From Brassica napus (lineage: Eukaryota > Streptophyta > Magnoliopsida > Brassicales > Brassicaceae): 64,000 bases of DNA. The DNA is taken from assembly GCF_020379485.1 (NCBI RefSeq), contig NW_026015623.1, positions 62,001 to 126,000 on the forward strand, given 5' to 3'. The notes below the pieces were generated by a model. It made no database searches, was not told the DNA's origin, and saw nothing but the letters and a program-made list of their open reading frames with translations. Of this stretch, positions 21,996 through 33,177 are shown one piece after another. Position 1 is the first letter of the stretch. Each line of letters starts with the position of its first letter. A program made the translations under genes and the position numbers.

Positions 21996-22933
21996 TGTTG
22001 AACTGAAGAGAAGATAGAGCTTGTACAATAATAGGGCAAGCTCTAGAAGATGTCCAGAAGAGTTCAATCAAGCTTCAGAAGTGTTCTGAAGTAGTTATCT
22101 TGTGAAGTTAAGTCTAGGAAAGACTTAGACTGATCATGTTAAGGGTTTGGAGGAGTTAGAGAGAAGATGGCCATAGGTGCAAAGCTAGGGCGAGTGGTAC
22201 GGCCATGGTACGGCCTTGTACGGTCTAGGGTGAATCATGAAGGTGTTTGGGGACAGTCAAGAAGGAGATAAGGCATTGTGTATAGTTAGGGATAGTGGTA
22301 CGGACAGGAGGTCCGTACCATCAACCGTACGGCCACTCCACACGCCCAAGTCACCCGGTTCAGCTTAAATCAAAGATGAGCAATGTAAGGGCGGTTTACT
22401 CGGATCCAATCCTATCTTAAGTGACCGTTGGAGGCTTATGGAGGGAAGGAATATACCTGAGCATCTTGTGGTCCAAGAGACAGGCTGGAAAGGGAAAAGA
22501 AGCTTTACCTTTACAGCCAAGACTCATCTCCTCCCTTCATTCAAAAGAAGCAATCTGAGCCTCCCATTTGAATCAGCCACGCCAGCTAGCACCAGAAACA
22601 TCAAGACCAGTCTTCTCTCATCCTAACCATCCATTTATCTTTAATTTACAGCCTTAGGATCTAGGTTTATGATCTGAGTTGTGTAAAGGCATAAATAAGC
22701 CTCTTAGGATCATTTTGTAACCCTTTAAGCTGAGAGAGTCTCTCTTCTTCATAAACTTGTTCTTGGATCTTATTCTCTCATAAACTCTGGTTACTAAGTC
22801 TCTCTAATCTCCCATACACGTTCCTAATCTCTTAGTCTCTCCCATACTCTCTCTGATTCTCTTAAACTCATTTCTATTCTTCATACTTCATCATACACAA
22901 ATCTCTCATCTGTTCTTACATCACTCAAGCACT
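21996..22933 (+). repeat. 3' LTR of beta, last 20 bp missing, unit 2
   Basis: Duplicate of 11709-12646 with the same truncation and GTTCTT filler. Confidence 0.88.
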
Positions 22934-22939
22934 GTTCTT

Positions 22940-23127
22940 AGATCTAGCTCAACCATCTGATAAGGCCGCGAGTCTTAGGATGATCTTGGATGGTCTTGGG
23001 ATCAATACAACCCAGGATCCAAAAGTGCGAGAAGCACCAGTTCAAAATGAAGCTGAAGACACATCCCATGCTGATCATGAAGGGGGAAACAAGTCTGATA
23101 CAGCTCATGAGAATGAAGGGAGCTCAA
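22940..23127 (+). repeat. 188-bp duplication flanking beta, right copy (unit 2)
   Basis: Same sequence as 12653-12840, partner of 17927-18114. Confidence 0.9.
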
Positions 23128-24989
23128 GTCCTGATCAACAAGTGATGCACAATGAAGATGCAACTGAAGAAAGAAGAGATCAGATGGAGATACAACCTGA
23201 AGAAAGGGAAGAGGTACTGAATGAAACGGCTATAGAGCCTGATGTGGTCAGTGAGCCACGTATGGAGACAGTGCCATTAAGAAGAAGTACGAGAGTAAGG
23301 AAGGATCCATCTAACTGGACCAATACCAGAGTCTATTACAATGCTCAAGTCGTTGCACATTCTAGTCAAGCTGTCTGTTCATTTGCCGAGTTCCCAAACG
23401 AGCATTGTGCCTTTATGACAAGTTTGGATACAAGCTACATACCAAGGACATATGAGGAGGCAATGAAAGACAAAGAGTGGAGAAACTCAGTTGCGGATGA
23501 GGCTGATGCTATGGTTAAGAATGGAACCTGGTATGAGAGTGAGCTGCCTCAAGGGAAGAAGGCAGTATCATGTAAATGGATATTTACAATCAAGTATAGA
23601 CCAGATGGGACGGTTGATAGGAAGAAGACCAGGCTTATGGCTAGAGGGTTTACACAGACATATGGAGAGGACTACATAGACACATTTGCTCCAGTAGCTA
23701 AGCTTCACACCATCAGAATCATCTTATCAATTGCTACTAACCTTGGATGGGGATTGTGGCAAATGGATGTGAAGAATGCATTTCTACAAGGGGAACTTGA
23801 AGATGAGGTGTATATGCAGCCTCCTCCGGGTCTTGAGAGTCTTGTGAAGCCAGGGAATGTCCTAAGATTGAAGAAGGCTATCTATGGATTGAAGCAATCA
23901 CCTAGAGCCTGGTACCACAAGCTGAGTACTACACTGAATGGAAAAGGCTTCAGGAAGTCTGAACTGGACCATACCTTGTTCACTCTAAACACAACCTCAG
24001 GTATCATCTGTCTATTGGTCTATGTTGATGACATTATCATTACTGGGAGTGATAAGGTTGGAATACAAGAAACCAAAGACTATCTCAAGTCTGTGTTTGA
24101 GATTAAAGATCTTGGAGAGATGAAATACTTTCTTGGGATTGAGATTTGTAGATCCAAGGAAGGATTATTCATGTCCCAAAGAAAATATACACTTGATCTT
24201 TTGAAAGATGCAGGTAAATTTGGAGGACAAACCGCGAAAATGCCAATGGAGGATGGGTACAAAGTACCAAGAGAGGGGGAGCTTGAAGACAACAAGCTGT
24301 TCCATGACCCTAAGCTTTATAGGAAGCTAGTGGGTAAGCTAATCTACCTAACAATCACACGACTTGATATCTGCTTTGCTGTGAATCAGGTGAGTCAACA
24401 CATGCAAGCTCCAAAGGATCACCATTGGAGAATGGTAGATAGAGTGCTAAGCTACCTCAACGGATCACCAGGCCAAGGAGTCTGGATGGGATGCAATGGG
24501 AGTACAGAAGTTGTTGGCTACTGTGATGCAGATTGGGCTGGAGATAGAGCAGACAGAAGATCTACAACCGGCTACTGCACCTTCATTGGAGGGAACCTTG
24601 TGACTTGGAAGAGCAAGAAGCAGAAGGTGGTCTCATGTTCTAGTGCGGAGGCAGAGTATAGAGCAATGCTGAAGCTCACTAATGAGTTGGTATGGATCAA
24701 GGGGATCTTGAAGCACATTGAGATTGAGCAAGTGGCGCCAATGACAATGCATTGTGATAACCAAGCCGCAATCCACATTGCCTCCAACTCAGTCTTCCAT
24801 GAGAGAACCAAGCACATTGAAGTGGATTGTCACAAGGTGAGGCAGATGATAGTCTTGGGAGTGATTCTGCCATGCTATACAAGGAGTGAGGATCAACTGG
24901 CTGATGTGTTCACAAAAGCGGCAAGGATGAAGACAATGGAGTCCATCTACATCAGGTTGGGACTCATTGATCTTTCACCTAGGAGCTGA
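22940..24989 (+). pseudogene. pol: Copia RT-RNase H remainder (unit 2 copy)
   Basis: Duplicate of 12653-14702 with identical translation from ATG 22980 (669 codons): linker, RT with YVDD, RNase H with YCDADWAGD, ending DLSPRS. Not expressible as a functional polyprotein, because beta separates it from integrase. Confidence 0.9.
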
Positions 24990-25111
24990 GCCCCTTACTA
25001 TGAGGTCTTTACTCTTTTTCCCTCATCAAAGTTTTGTCCCAATGGGTTTTCTTTGGTGAGGTTTTTAATGAGGAAGATCTCATAGTGTCCAAGCTTAGAC
25101 TTCACAAAGCT

Positions 25112-25126
25112 AAGCTTGAGGGGGAG
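25112..25126 (+). other. Polypurine tract of array unit 2
   Basis: AAGCTTGAGGGGGAG directly before LTR 3. Confidence 0.85.
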
Positions 25127-25700
25127 TGTTGAAGAGTTAAGTATAAAGATGTGAAGCACAAAGGGGGTTAAGACTGAAGGGAGTATGTTAAGCATTGGTG
25201 TGATGGGAGAGGTTCACAATGACCTGACCGTACAAGGCCGTACGGTCCGTACACATTCAGATAAGTGAAACCTCGACCACACGGTCACAAGAAGTTACCC
25301 GAGTAACTCATGTGGAAAGGAGAGGCTTTGGCTGATGGATCAGACCGTTGGAGGATAAGAAGAGGCGCGGCTTGACAGGCTGGCACAGCTGGAAAGGCAA
25401 GAGCATCTTGGTCCAAGATGCCAGATACTCCAAGCATGTGGAGAAGCTGATTGGCCGGTCTAAAGAAAGCTTATCCTCTCCTTGTTGACTTCACATGCTT
25501 AGCTTAGCTCTTTGATTTCGAAAACCCTTATGATCTCACACTATATTTTGTAACTCTTGTCATTAATAATAACATACACAGTTCTGAGTTTATCTCTCTA
25601 AGTTCATACTCTCTTAATCATGATTCTAGTCTAATCTCTTCATAATCTCTCATTCTGTTCCTTAATCTTCTCTAAATCATTTCATTCTCTTAATCTTTCA
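25127..25700 (+). repeat. LTR 3, right end of the tandem array (574 bp)
   Basis: TGTTGAAGAG...CTTTCA, then TAGCA and satellite. It differs from LTRs 1 and 2 by loss of one 10-bp ACAAGGCCGT repeat (hence 574 versus 584 bp) and by TATATTTT in place of TATATATT. These are marks of the original 3' LTR of the single ancestral insertion. Confidence 0.93.
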
Positions 25701-27783
25701 TAGCAGAGCTTCTTCGTCGTTCCCAACAAACAAGGATGAATCACTTTGTAAGAAGCTTGATTTGGATACATAAAGTGGTGGAGAATCACCAGGAAGTTGA
25801 ATAAATCTCATAGGAGTTGGCATGAAGAAATTATCCCACTTTCAAATCAGGTGATTCCAGTTTCCCAGTTTGGGAATAGCACAGCTTCTTCGTCGTTCCA
25901 ATCAAACCAGGATGAATCACTTTGTGAAAAGCTTGATTTGGATACATAATGTTGTGGAGAATCACCAGGAAGTTGGATAAATCTCATAGGAGTTGGCATG
26001 AAGAAGTTATCCCACTTTCAAATCAGGTGATTCCAGTTTCCCAGTTTGGGAATAGCACAGCTTCTTCGTCGTTCCAAACAAACCAGGATGAATCACTTTG
26101 TAAGAAGCTTGATTTGGATACATAAAGTGGTGGAGAATCACCAGGAAGTTGAATAAATCTCATAGGAGTTGGCAAGAAGAAGTTATCCCACTTTTAAATC
26201 AGGTGATTCCAGTTCCCCCGTTTGGGAATAGCACAGCTTCTTCGTCGTTCCAATCAAACCAGGATGAATCACTTTGTGAGAAGCTTGATTTGGATACATA
26301 AAGTGGTGGAGAATCACCAGGAAGTTGAATAAATCTCATAGGAGTTGGCATGAAGAAGTTATCCCACTTTCAAATCAGGTGATTCCAGTTTCCCAGTTTG
26401 GGAATAGCACAGCTTCTTCGTCGTTCCATACAAACCAGGATGAATCACTTTGTAAGAAGCTTGATTTGGATAGATAAAGTGGTGGAGAATCACCAGGAAG
26501 TTGAATAAATCTCATAGGAGTTGGCATGAAGAAGTTATCCCACTTTCAAATCAGGTAATTCCAGTTTCCCAGTTTGGGAATAGCACAGCTTCTTCGTCGT
26601 TCCAATCAAACCAGGATGAATCTCTTTATGAAAAGCTTGATTTGGATACATAAAGTGGTGGAGAATCACCAGGAAGTTGAATAAATCTCATAGGAGTTGG
26701 CATGAAGAAATTATCCCACTTTCAAATCAGGAGATTCCAGTTTCCCAGGTTGGGAATAGCACAACTTCTTCGTCGTTCCAATCAAACCAGGATGAATCAC
26801 TTTGTGAAAAGCTTTATTTGGATACATAATGTTGTGGAGAATCACCAGGAAGTTGGATAAATCTCATAGGAGTTGGGATGAAGAAGTTATCCCACTTTCA
26901 AATCAGGTGATTCCAGTTTCCCAGTTTGGGAATAGCACAGCTTCTTCGTCGTTCCAATCAAACCAGGATGAATCACTTTGTGAAAAGCTTGATTTGGATA
27001 CATAATGTTGTGGAGAATCACCAGGAAGTTGGATAAATCTCATAGGAGTTGGCATGAAGAAGTTATCCCACTTTCAAATCAGGTGATTCCAGTTTCCCAG
27101 TTTGGGAATAGCACAGCTTCTTCGTCGTTCCAATCAAACCAGGATGAATCTCTTTGTGAAAAGCTTGATTTGGATACATAAAGTGGTGGAGAATCACCAG
27201 GAAGTTGAATAAATCTCATAGGAGTTGGCATGAAGAAGTTATCCCACTTTCAAATCAGGAGATTCCAGTTTCCCAGTTTGGGAATAGCACAGCTTCTTCA
27301 TCGTTCCAAACAAACCAGGATGAATCACTTTGTGAAAAGCTTGATTTGGATACATAATGTTGTGGAGAATCACCAGGAAGTTGGATAAATCTCATAGGAG
27401 TTGGGATGAAGAAGTTATCCCACTTTCAAATCAGGTGATTCCAGTTTCCCAGTTTGGGAATAGCACAGCTTCTTCGTCGTTCCAATCAAACCAGGATGAA
27501 TCACTTTGTGAAAAGCTTGATTTGGATACATAATGTTGTGGAGAATCACCAGGAAGTTGGATAAATCTCATAGGAGTTGGGATGAAGAAATTATCCCACT
27601 TTCAAATCAGGTAAGTCCAGTTTCCCCGTTTGGGAATAGCACAGCTTCTTCGTCGTTCCAATCAAACCAGGATGAATCACTTTGTGAGAAGCTTGATTTT
27701 GATACATAAAGTGGCGGAGAATCACCAGGAAGTTTAATAAACCTCATAGGAGTTGGCATGAAGAAGTTATCACACTTTCAAAT
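25701..27783. repeat. CentBr-type satellite, about 11.8 units
   Basis: The first five bases, TAGCA, are the right target duplication of the array, and the unit resumes in phase with the unit broken at 4552. Unit types by diagnostic variants run A (from 25819), C, D, E, B, A2, A3, B and so on. Units D (GGCAAGAAGAAG) and E (CATACAAACC) are rare variants that recur in the same order in the next satellite block. The unit at about 27580-27755 is the most diverged (AAGTCCAG, GATTTTGATAC, GGCGGAG). The block ends at the H1 insertion (TSD CAAAT, 27779-27783). Confidence 0.92.
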
Positions 27784-28252
27784 TATACACTTTTGTGTAT
27801 TAGAGTGTGTTTAAGAACAATCAGATTGTTTTGTGTAAGATTAAAGAGATTAAGAGAATAAGTAGAGAGAGAATAGAGAGAATACTCAAAACTCCATTAA
27901 TTAATTTAATGTCTCAGATACAAGTTATATATGAAGAGATAAGGATAATACAAAGAGGATTTCGAAATCATAAGCATGTGAAGTCAAGGGATAGGCTGTA
28001 AAGATGCTTCACATGCTTGGACAGGCTGTAAAGGTGCTTTACCTTTCCAGCTATGACCAGACCTTATCCAAACTACTCCTTCCTTATCCAGACTTCCTCT
28101 TGGGCGTGATCCACTCTCCAAAGGGATGCAAAGTAACTTCCTAAGATTTTAACTTAGTTACCACAGTCAAACCGAAGTTACTGTGGTAAAACTCCAAAGT
28201 TACTATCTGCCCCAATACTCTTCCTCTATCAATGTATCACCTCTTCTCAACA
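27784..28252 (-). repeat. 3' LTR of H1 (469 bp)
   Basis: As read on the plus strand it begins TATACACTTTTGTG and ends TTCTCAACA, followed by the inverted polypurine tract. It lacks the CGTAC cluster found in most other LTRs here, but has repeated GTTACTGTGG-type blocks. Confidence 0.92.
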
Positions 28253-28267
28253 CTCCCCCTCAAGCTT
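28253..28267 (-). other. Polypurine tract of H1
   Basis: CTCCCCCTCAAGCTT, the complement of AAGCTTGAGGGGGAG, abutting the 3' LTR. Confidence 0.85.
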
Positions 28268-28394
28268 GACCATGTAGAACAAGTCAAGCTTGGAAACCAT
28301 GAAGACCTCCCTCATTAAAAACCTCACCAAGGAAAACCCATTGGGATAAAACCTTGATGAGGGAAAAAAAGTGGAGACTCCATGGTTAAGGGGC

Positions 28395-31300
28395 TCAGCT
28401 CCTTGGAGTAAGATCAATGAGTCCAAGCCTTGATAGTATGGACTCCATTGTCTTTAATCTCGCTGCCTTAGTAAACACATCTACAAGCTGGTCTTCACTT
28501 CTTGTATAACATGGCAGTATCACTCCTAAGATAATCATCTGCCTCACCTTATGACAATCCACCTCTATGTGCTTTGTTCTCTCATGAAACACTGAGTTGG
28601 AGGCAATGTGGATAGCTGCTTGATTGTCACAATGCATAGTCATAGGAGTAGTCTGCTCAATCTCTAGATGCTTCAAGATCCCCTTGATCCACACCAACTC
28701 GTTTGTCAGCTTCAACATGGCTCTATACTCAGCTTCAGCACTTGAACAGGAGATAACCTTCTGCTTCTTACTCTTCCAAGTTACCAAGTTCCCTCCAATG
28801 AATGTACAATACCCAGTAGTTGATCTCCTGTCCACTCTATCTCCTGCCCAATCAGCATCACAATAACCAACCACTTCTGTACTGCCATTGCAGCCCATCC
28901 AAACTCCTTGTCCAGCCGTCCCACTTAAATACCTCAGTATCCTATCAACCATCTTCCAATGATGGACCTTTGGCGCCTGCATATGTTGACTCACTTGATT
29001 CACAGCGAAGCATATATCTGGCCTAGTAATTGTCAAGTAGATCAGCTTGCCAACCATCTTCCTGTATAGCTTAGGATCCTCAAACAGCTGCTTCTCTTCA
29101 ACCTCCCCCTCACGCAGAACCTTATATCCCTCCTCGAGGGGTGTCTTAGCTATCTTTCCTCCAAGCACATCAGTCTCCTTCAACATATCCATAGTATACT
29201 TCCTTTGAGACATAAACAAACCCTCCTTTGATCTGCATATCTCAATGCCCAGAAAATACTTCATCTCTCCCAAATCCTTGATGTCAAACACAGATTTGAG
29301 AAACTCCTTAGTAGCTTGAATCCCTGCCTTATCACTCCCTGTGATAATCAAATCATCCACATACACTAGAATCACAATGATCCCTGAAGGTCCTGTCAAG
29401 GTGAAGAGAGTGTGATCTAATTCAGACTTCCTAAAGCCTCTCCCATTGAGTGTTGTACTCAGCTTCCTGTACCAAGCTCTAGGTGTTTGTTTCAGCCCAT
29501 ATATTGCCTTCTTCAATCTCAAAACATTCCCTGGCTTTACTAGATGCTCAAGACCAGGAGGAGGAAGCATGTATACCTCATCTTCTAGCTCACCTTGTAA
29601 GAAAGCATTCTTCACATCCATCTGCCACAAATCCCACTCCAAGTTTGTTGCAATGGACAACACAATCCGAACTGTATGTAGCTTAGCTACTGGTGCAAAG
29701 GTATCAATGTAATCCTCTCCATAGGTCTGTGTAAATCCTCTTGCAACCAATCTGGTCTTCTTCCTATCAATCTGTCCATTTGCTAGATACTTGATTGTGA
29801 AGATCCATCTACTAGATACAGCCCTCTTTCCCTTAGGCAGCTCACTCTCATACCATGTATCATTTTTGATCATAGCACCTGCTTCAGCTCCCACTGATTC
29901 TTTCCATTCCTTGTCTAACATAGCTTCTTCATAAGTCCTTGGTACATAACTCTCATCCAGACTAATCATAAAGGCATAATGCTCCTCTGGAAACTCAGCA
30001 AAGGAACACACGGCTTGAGAAGGATGCTCCACAGCCTGGGCATTGTAGTACACTCTCGTGTTTACCCAGTTGGAAGGATCCCTCTTTATCCTTGTGCTCC
30101 TCCTCAAAGCTTGAACCTGATCTTCAGTTTGCACACTAGCCGGCTCCACTTGCTCTTCTTCTGAACTGGCCGGTCTGAGTTGTTCTTCTACACTAGACTG
30201 AACCTCATCCACTTCTCCACTAGACTGAACCTCATCCACTTCTCCACTAGACTGAACCTCATTGTTCTCAACTTCTTGTGATGTATCTTGATCATGAAGA
30301 CCTGAATCCTCTTGGTTTTGCTCTTGCTCACCAGATTCAGTTCCATTCCCCCTCTCATGATCAAGAGGAGTTGTTCTTCCAGCTCCACCACTCTGATTGG
30401 AAGACTCTCTCCTTCCGGTTTCCTGATCCTGGGATAATCCTATCCCAAGCTTCTCTAACAACACTCTCAGTATTGTTGCCTTATCAGATGGAGCTTGAGA
30501 CAAATCCTTCAGATTTTCCCACTCCTTTTCTTCATAATAACCTTTTGTTTCAACAAACTTCACTTCTCTAGATACCATCACTCTCCTTGCTTCAGGATCA
30601 TAGCACTTGTACCCCTTCTGAGTGATAGAGTAACCAATGAACATAGCCTTAGTACTCTTTGCCTCCAGCTTGTTTCTCTGCTCTCCTGGAACCATGACAT
30701 AGCACACACACCCAAAGACACGTAGATGATCAATGACAGGTTTACTCTTGTTCAATACCTCAAATGGAGACAGATTCTTCAATATCTTGGTTGGAACCCG
30801 GTTGATGAGATAGCAAGCAGTCTGCACAGCATCACTCCAAAAGCGTTTTGGGACATTTGCATGAAACATCATTGATCTAGCAACCTCCATCAAGTGCCTG
30901 TTCTTCCTCTCAGCTACCCCATTCTGCTGTGGTGTGTAAGGGCAGCTAGTCTGATGCACAATCCCATGCTTGGCTAGATGACTCTTGAAGGCATTGCTGA
31001 TGTATTCACCTCCATTATCTGATCTCAGTACCTTCACAGTAGCATTGTATTGATTAGATACATATGCTTGGAAGTTCATAAATGCTTCTAGCACCCTATC
31101 TTTAGATGGAAGCAATGTAAGCCAAGTATACTTAGACTTCTCGTCAATGAATGTCACAAAGTACTTCTGGCTATCTCTAGACAAACAAGGAGCAGTCCAC
31201 ACATCTGAATGAACTAGATCAAAGCAATGCTCATAAGTAGTTTCTGATGTTGGAAAAACAGTCCTACAATGCTTCCCTAATATGCATGCTTCACACTCCA

Positions 31301-32552
31301 AGTGACTAAATGACATATTAGGAATTATCAATTCAATAGCACGAGCATGAGGATGTCCCAATCTAGCATGCCAAGTAATACTATCAATCTTCTCATAAGT
31401 ACTACTCAAACACATAGAATCAAAGGGTTTAGAGATCTTAGCCAATTGGAGCTGATATAGATTATTCTTGCTGTCTCCTCTCCCAATGACCCTTCCAGTC
31501 TTCAAATCTTGGAACTCAACATCATCTGGCCTGAATACTACTTGACAGCCAAGATCAATTGTGGCTTTCCTCACAGATAGCAAATTTGAAGCAAACTGTG
31601 GCATGTAGAAGGCATCTGAGTCTTTATCAAATAGCTTGAGCTTTCCAACTCCTTCTATTGGAATCCTATCACCATTAGCTATCATCACACCCCCAGTGGC
31701 TTTCTTTACATCACTCATTAAGCTTCTATCACTAATCATGTGATGACTTGCTCCAGAATCAACAATGATGGGTTTGTTGGATGTGGATGCTTTGGCAGGA
31801 GCACCTTGTCTCCGGGTCGTAGCCAAAGCATACACATACTTGACAAACTCATCCCATTCCTCCTTTGTGACACGCTCATCTGCTCCTTTGGTCTCTAGCT
31901 TCCTCATAACCCCACTGCTCTCTACAGATTCTCCCATGTAAGCTGAGTAGAAACACTCTCCTACTTGCATACTCTCCTTGATACCCTTCCTCCATAATCT
32001 GCTCATCATGACCCACATCTTAGAAAGTTTTCTCAACTTTCCCTTCTTGCAGCTTGTACCTCTCTTCCATCTACCTGGCTTCTTGTTTATCTCCCACACA
32101 TCACAAATGTGTTCAACCAACTCACATATCTCTCCCATAAGAAAGCTAAAGATCACATCTTGCTTCCTCCTTCCTGTATGAGTTTTCACCATACCCAACT
32201 CTGATTCTACTTCTCTCAGCCTCCCCACAAGCTGATACAACTCGTCCTTCCTTTGTCTTAGACTATAGATCACGCCCTTGGCTTCATGACCCTCCAACCT
32301 TGCTGTCTGACCTTCTTCAGCAGCTACCTCCTTTAAAGGTTCTACCTTTACTTGAATCTCCTTCAAACTTGCTGTCTGATCTTTCTCAGCAGCTCTCACC
32401 TTTAAAGGCTCTTCCTTTACATGATTACTCCAAATCCCACAGCTTTCCAAAGCTGTCTCTACCCAATCTGACCAGATCCACTTGTTTTCTCTCCCTTTCT
32501 TCACTTGATAACTTGATCTTGTCTTCATCTCTCTGCTCACGTTTGACTCCAT
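28395..32552 (-). CDS. gag-pol: Copia Gag-Pol polyprotein with truncated, knuckle-less Gag (H1)
   Basis: 1385 codons, open throughout. Residues 1-260 are a remnant Gag: WIWSDWVETALESCGIWSNH aligns with the YLLWSRLVKAAVGSKGLWSH start of relatives, then an imperfect tandem repeat of about 22 residues (EEPLKVRAAEKDQTASLKE and VEPLKEVAAEEGQTARLEG), then RRKQDVIFSFLMGE matching RREQDQVFGLLLTL. The AYSYCE...VYGN core and the CCHC zinc knuckle of the other elements are missing. From residue 265 all is canonical: protease DSGASHH, integrase zinc finger and acidic core, linker, RT with YVDD (first Asp near residue 1066), RNase H with YCDADWAGD, ending DLTPRS. The start is the first ATG, 138 bases after the primer-binding site. 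About 150 residues shorter before protease than the intact element at 57115. Confidence 0.9.
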   Translation of the reverse strand: MESNVSREMKTRSSYQVKKGRENKWIWSDWVETALESCGIWSNHVKEEPLKVRAAEKDQTASLKEIQVKVEPLKEVAAEEGQTARLEGHEAKGVIYSLRQRKDELYQLVGRLREVESELGMVKTHTGRRKQDVIFSFLMGEICELVEHICDVWEINKKPGRWKRGTSCKKGKLRKLSKMWVMMSRLWRKGIKESMQVGECFYSAYMGESVESSGVMRKLETKGADERVTKEEWDEFVKYVYALATTRRQGAPAKASTSNKPIIVDSGASHHMISDRSLMSDVKKATGGVMIANGDRIPIEGVGKLKLFDKDSDAFYMPQFASNLLSVRKATIDLGCQVVFRPDDVEFQDLKTGRVIGRGDSKNNLYQLQLAKISKPFDSMCLSSTYEKIDSITWHARLGHPHARAIELIIPNMSFSHLECEACILGKHCRTVFPTSETTYEHCFDLVHSDVWTAPCLSRDSQKYFVTFIDEKSKYTWLTLLPSKDRVLEAFMNFQAYVSNQYNATVKVLRSDNGGEYISNAFKSHLAKHGIVHQTSCPYTPQQNGVAERKNRHLMEVARSMMFHANVPKRFWSDAVQTACYLINRVPTKILKNLSPFEVLNKSKPVIDHLRVFGCVCYVMVPGEQRNKLEAKSTKAMFIGYSITQKGYKCYDPEARRVMVSREVKFVETKGYYEEKEWENLKDLSQAPSDKATILRVLLEKLGIGLSQDQETGRRESSNQSGGAGRTTPLDHERGNGTESGEQEQNQEDSGLHDQDTSQEVENNEVQSSGEVDEVQSSGEVDEVQSSVEEQLRPASSEEEQVEPASVQTEDQVQALRRSTRIKRDPSNWVNTRVYYNAQAVEHPSQAVCSFAEFPEEHYAFMISLDESYVPRTYEEAMLDKEWKESVGAEAGAMIKNDTWYESELPKGKRAVSSRWIFTIKYLANGQIDRKKTRLVARGFTQTYGEDYIDTFAPVAKLHTVRIVLSIATNLEWDLWQMDVKNAFLQGELEDEVYMLPPPGLEHLVKPGNVLRLKKAIYGLKQTPRAWYRKLSTTLNGRGFRKSELDHTLFTLTGPSGIIVILVYVDDLIITGSDKAGIQATKEFLKSVFDIKDLGEMKYFLGIEICRSKEGLFMSQRKYTMDMLKETDVLGGKIAKTPLEEGYKVLREGEVEEKQLFEDPKLYRKMVGKLIYLTITRPDICFAVNQVSQHMQAPKVHHWKMVDRILRYLSGTAGQGVWMGCNGSTEVVGYCDADWAGDRVDRRSTTGYCTFIGGNLVTWKSKKQKVISCSSAEAEYRAMLKLTNELVWIKGILKHLEIEQTTPMTMHCDNQAAIHIASNSVFHERTKHIEVDCHKVRQMIILGVILPCYTRSEDQLVDVFTKAARLKTMESILSRLGLIDLTPRS

Positions 32553-32690
32553 CAGATGTCCTCAATAAAACCCAGCAAATGAAGAACAGAGCTCAAAACC
32601 ACCAAGAACACTCAAGAACATCAAGAACAGCTCAAGAACACAAAACCAGATTTTTTAAGAACATGAATAACACACTTCCACCCTTTTAGT

Positions 32691-32708
32691 AACCTGGCTC
32701 TGATACCA
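32691..32708 (-). other. Primer-binding site of H1
   Basis: AACCTGGCTCTGATACCA on the plus strand, the complement of the shared initiator tRNA-Met site, directly against the 5' LTR. Confidence 0.92.
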
Positions 32709-33177
32709 TATACACTTTTGTGTATTAGAGTGTGTTTAAGAACAATCAGATTGTTTTGTGTAAGATTAAAGAGATTAAGAGAATAAGTAGAGAGAGAATA
32801 GAGAGAATACTCAAAACTCCATTAATTAATTTAATGTCTCAGATACAAGTTATATATGAAGAGATAAGGATAATACAAAGAGGATTTCGAAATCATAAGC
32901 ATGTGAAGTCAAGGGATAGGCTGTAAAGATGCTTCACATGCTTGGACAGGCTGTAAAGGTGCTTTACCTTTCCAGCTATGACCAGACCTTATCCAAACTA
33001 CTCCTTCCTTATCCAGACTTCCTCTTGGGCGTGATCCACTCTCCAAAGGGATGCAAAGTAACTTCCTAAGATTTTAACTTAGTTACCACAGTCAAACCAA
33101 AGTTACTGTGGTAAAACTCCAAAGTTACTATCTGCCCCAATACTCTTCCTCTATCAATGTATCACCTCTTCTCAACA
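32709..33177 (-). repeat. 5' LTR of H1 (469 bp)
   Basis: Same length as the 3' LTR, one substitution noticed. Right neighbour is the CAAAT duplication and satellite. Confidence 0.92.

Larger units (their letters stand above)
18115..22933 (+). mobile_element. Beta gag-only element, unit 2 copy
   Basis: Same as 7828-12646 at an offset of 10,287 bp, including the truncated 3' LTR, the GTTCTT filler (22934-22939) and the gag stop. It carries the same single LTR-LTR difference (CACACGTCC at left, CACACGCCC at right) as unit 1, so it was copied as part of the tandem duplication. Confidence 0.9.
4553..25700 (+). mobile_element. Tandem LTR-body-LTR-body-LTR copia array with nested gag-only elements
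   Basis: Three LTRs (4553-5136, 14840-15423, 25127-25700) separate two 9.7-kb bodies. The unit length is 10,287 bp and every feature of unit 1 recurs in unit 2 at that offset. I found no difference between units by eye. Only the outer ends carry the duplication TAGCA. The middle LTR has a polypurine tract on its left and a primer-binding site on its right, so it is shared by both bodies. This fits unequal homologous recombination between LTRs of a single insertion, not two transpositions. Both bodies are dead (a pol frameshift and a nested insertion). Confidence 0.93.
27784..33177 (-). mobile_element. Element H1: young copia element with intact pol but reduced Gag
   Basis: A 5,394-bp minus-strand element inserted in the satellite with a perfect 5-bp duplication CAAAT (27779-27783 and 33178-33182). 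The LTRs are both 469 bp with a single difference seen (AACCGAAG versus AACCAAAG). One 1385-codon frame fills the interior. Termini read TG...TA. It is complete in structure and clearly recent, yet its Gag portion lacks the zinc knuckle and central core, so it may be mobilised with Gag supplied by relatives. Confidence 0.93.

Noticed and set aside
32300..32689. 129-codon plus-strand frame opposite the start of H1's polyprotein
   Set aside because: A shadow of the H1 Gag region and its leader on the other strand.
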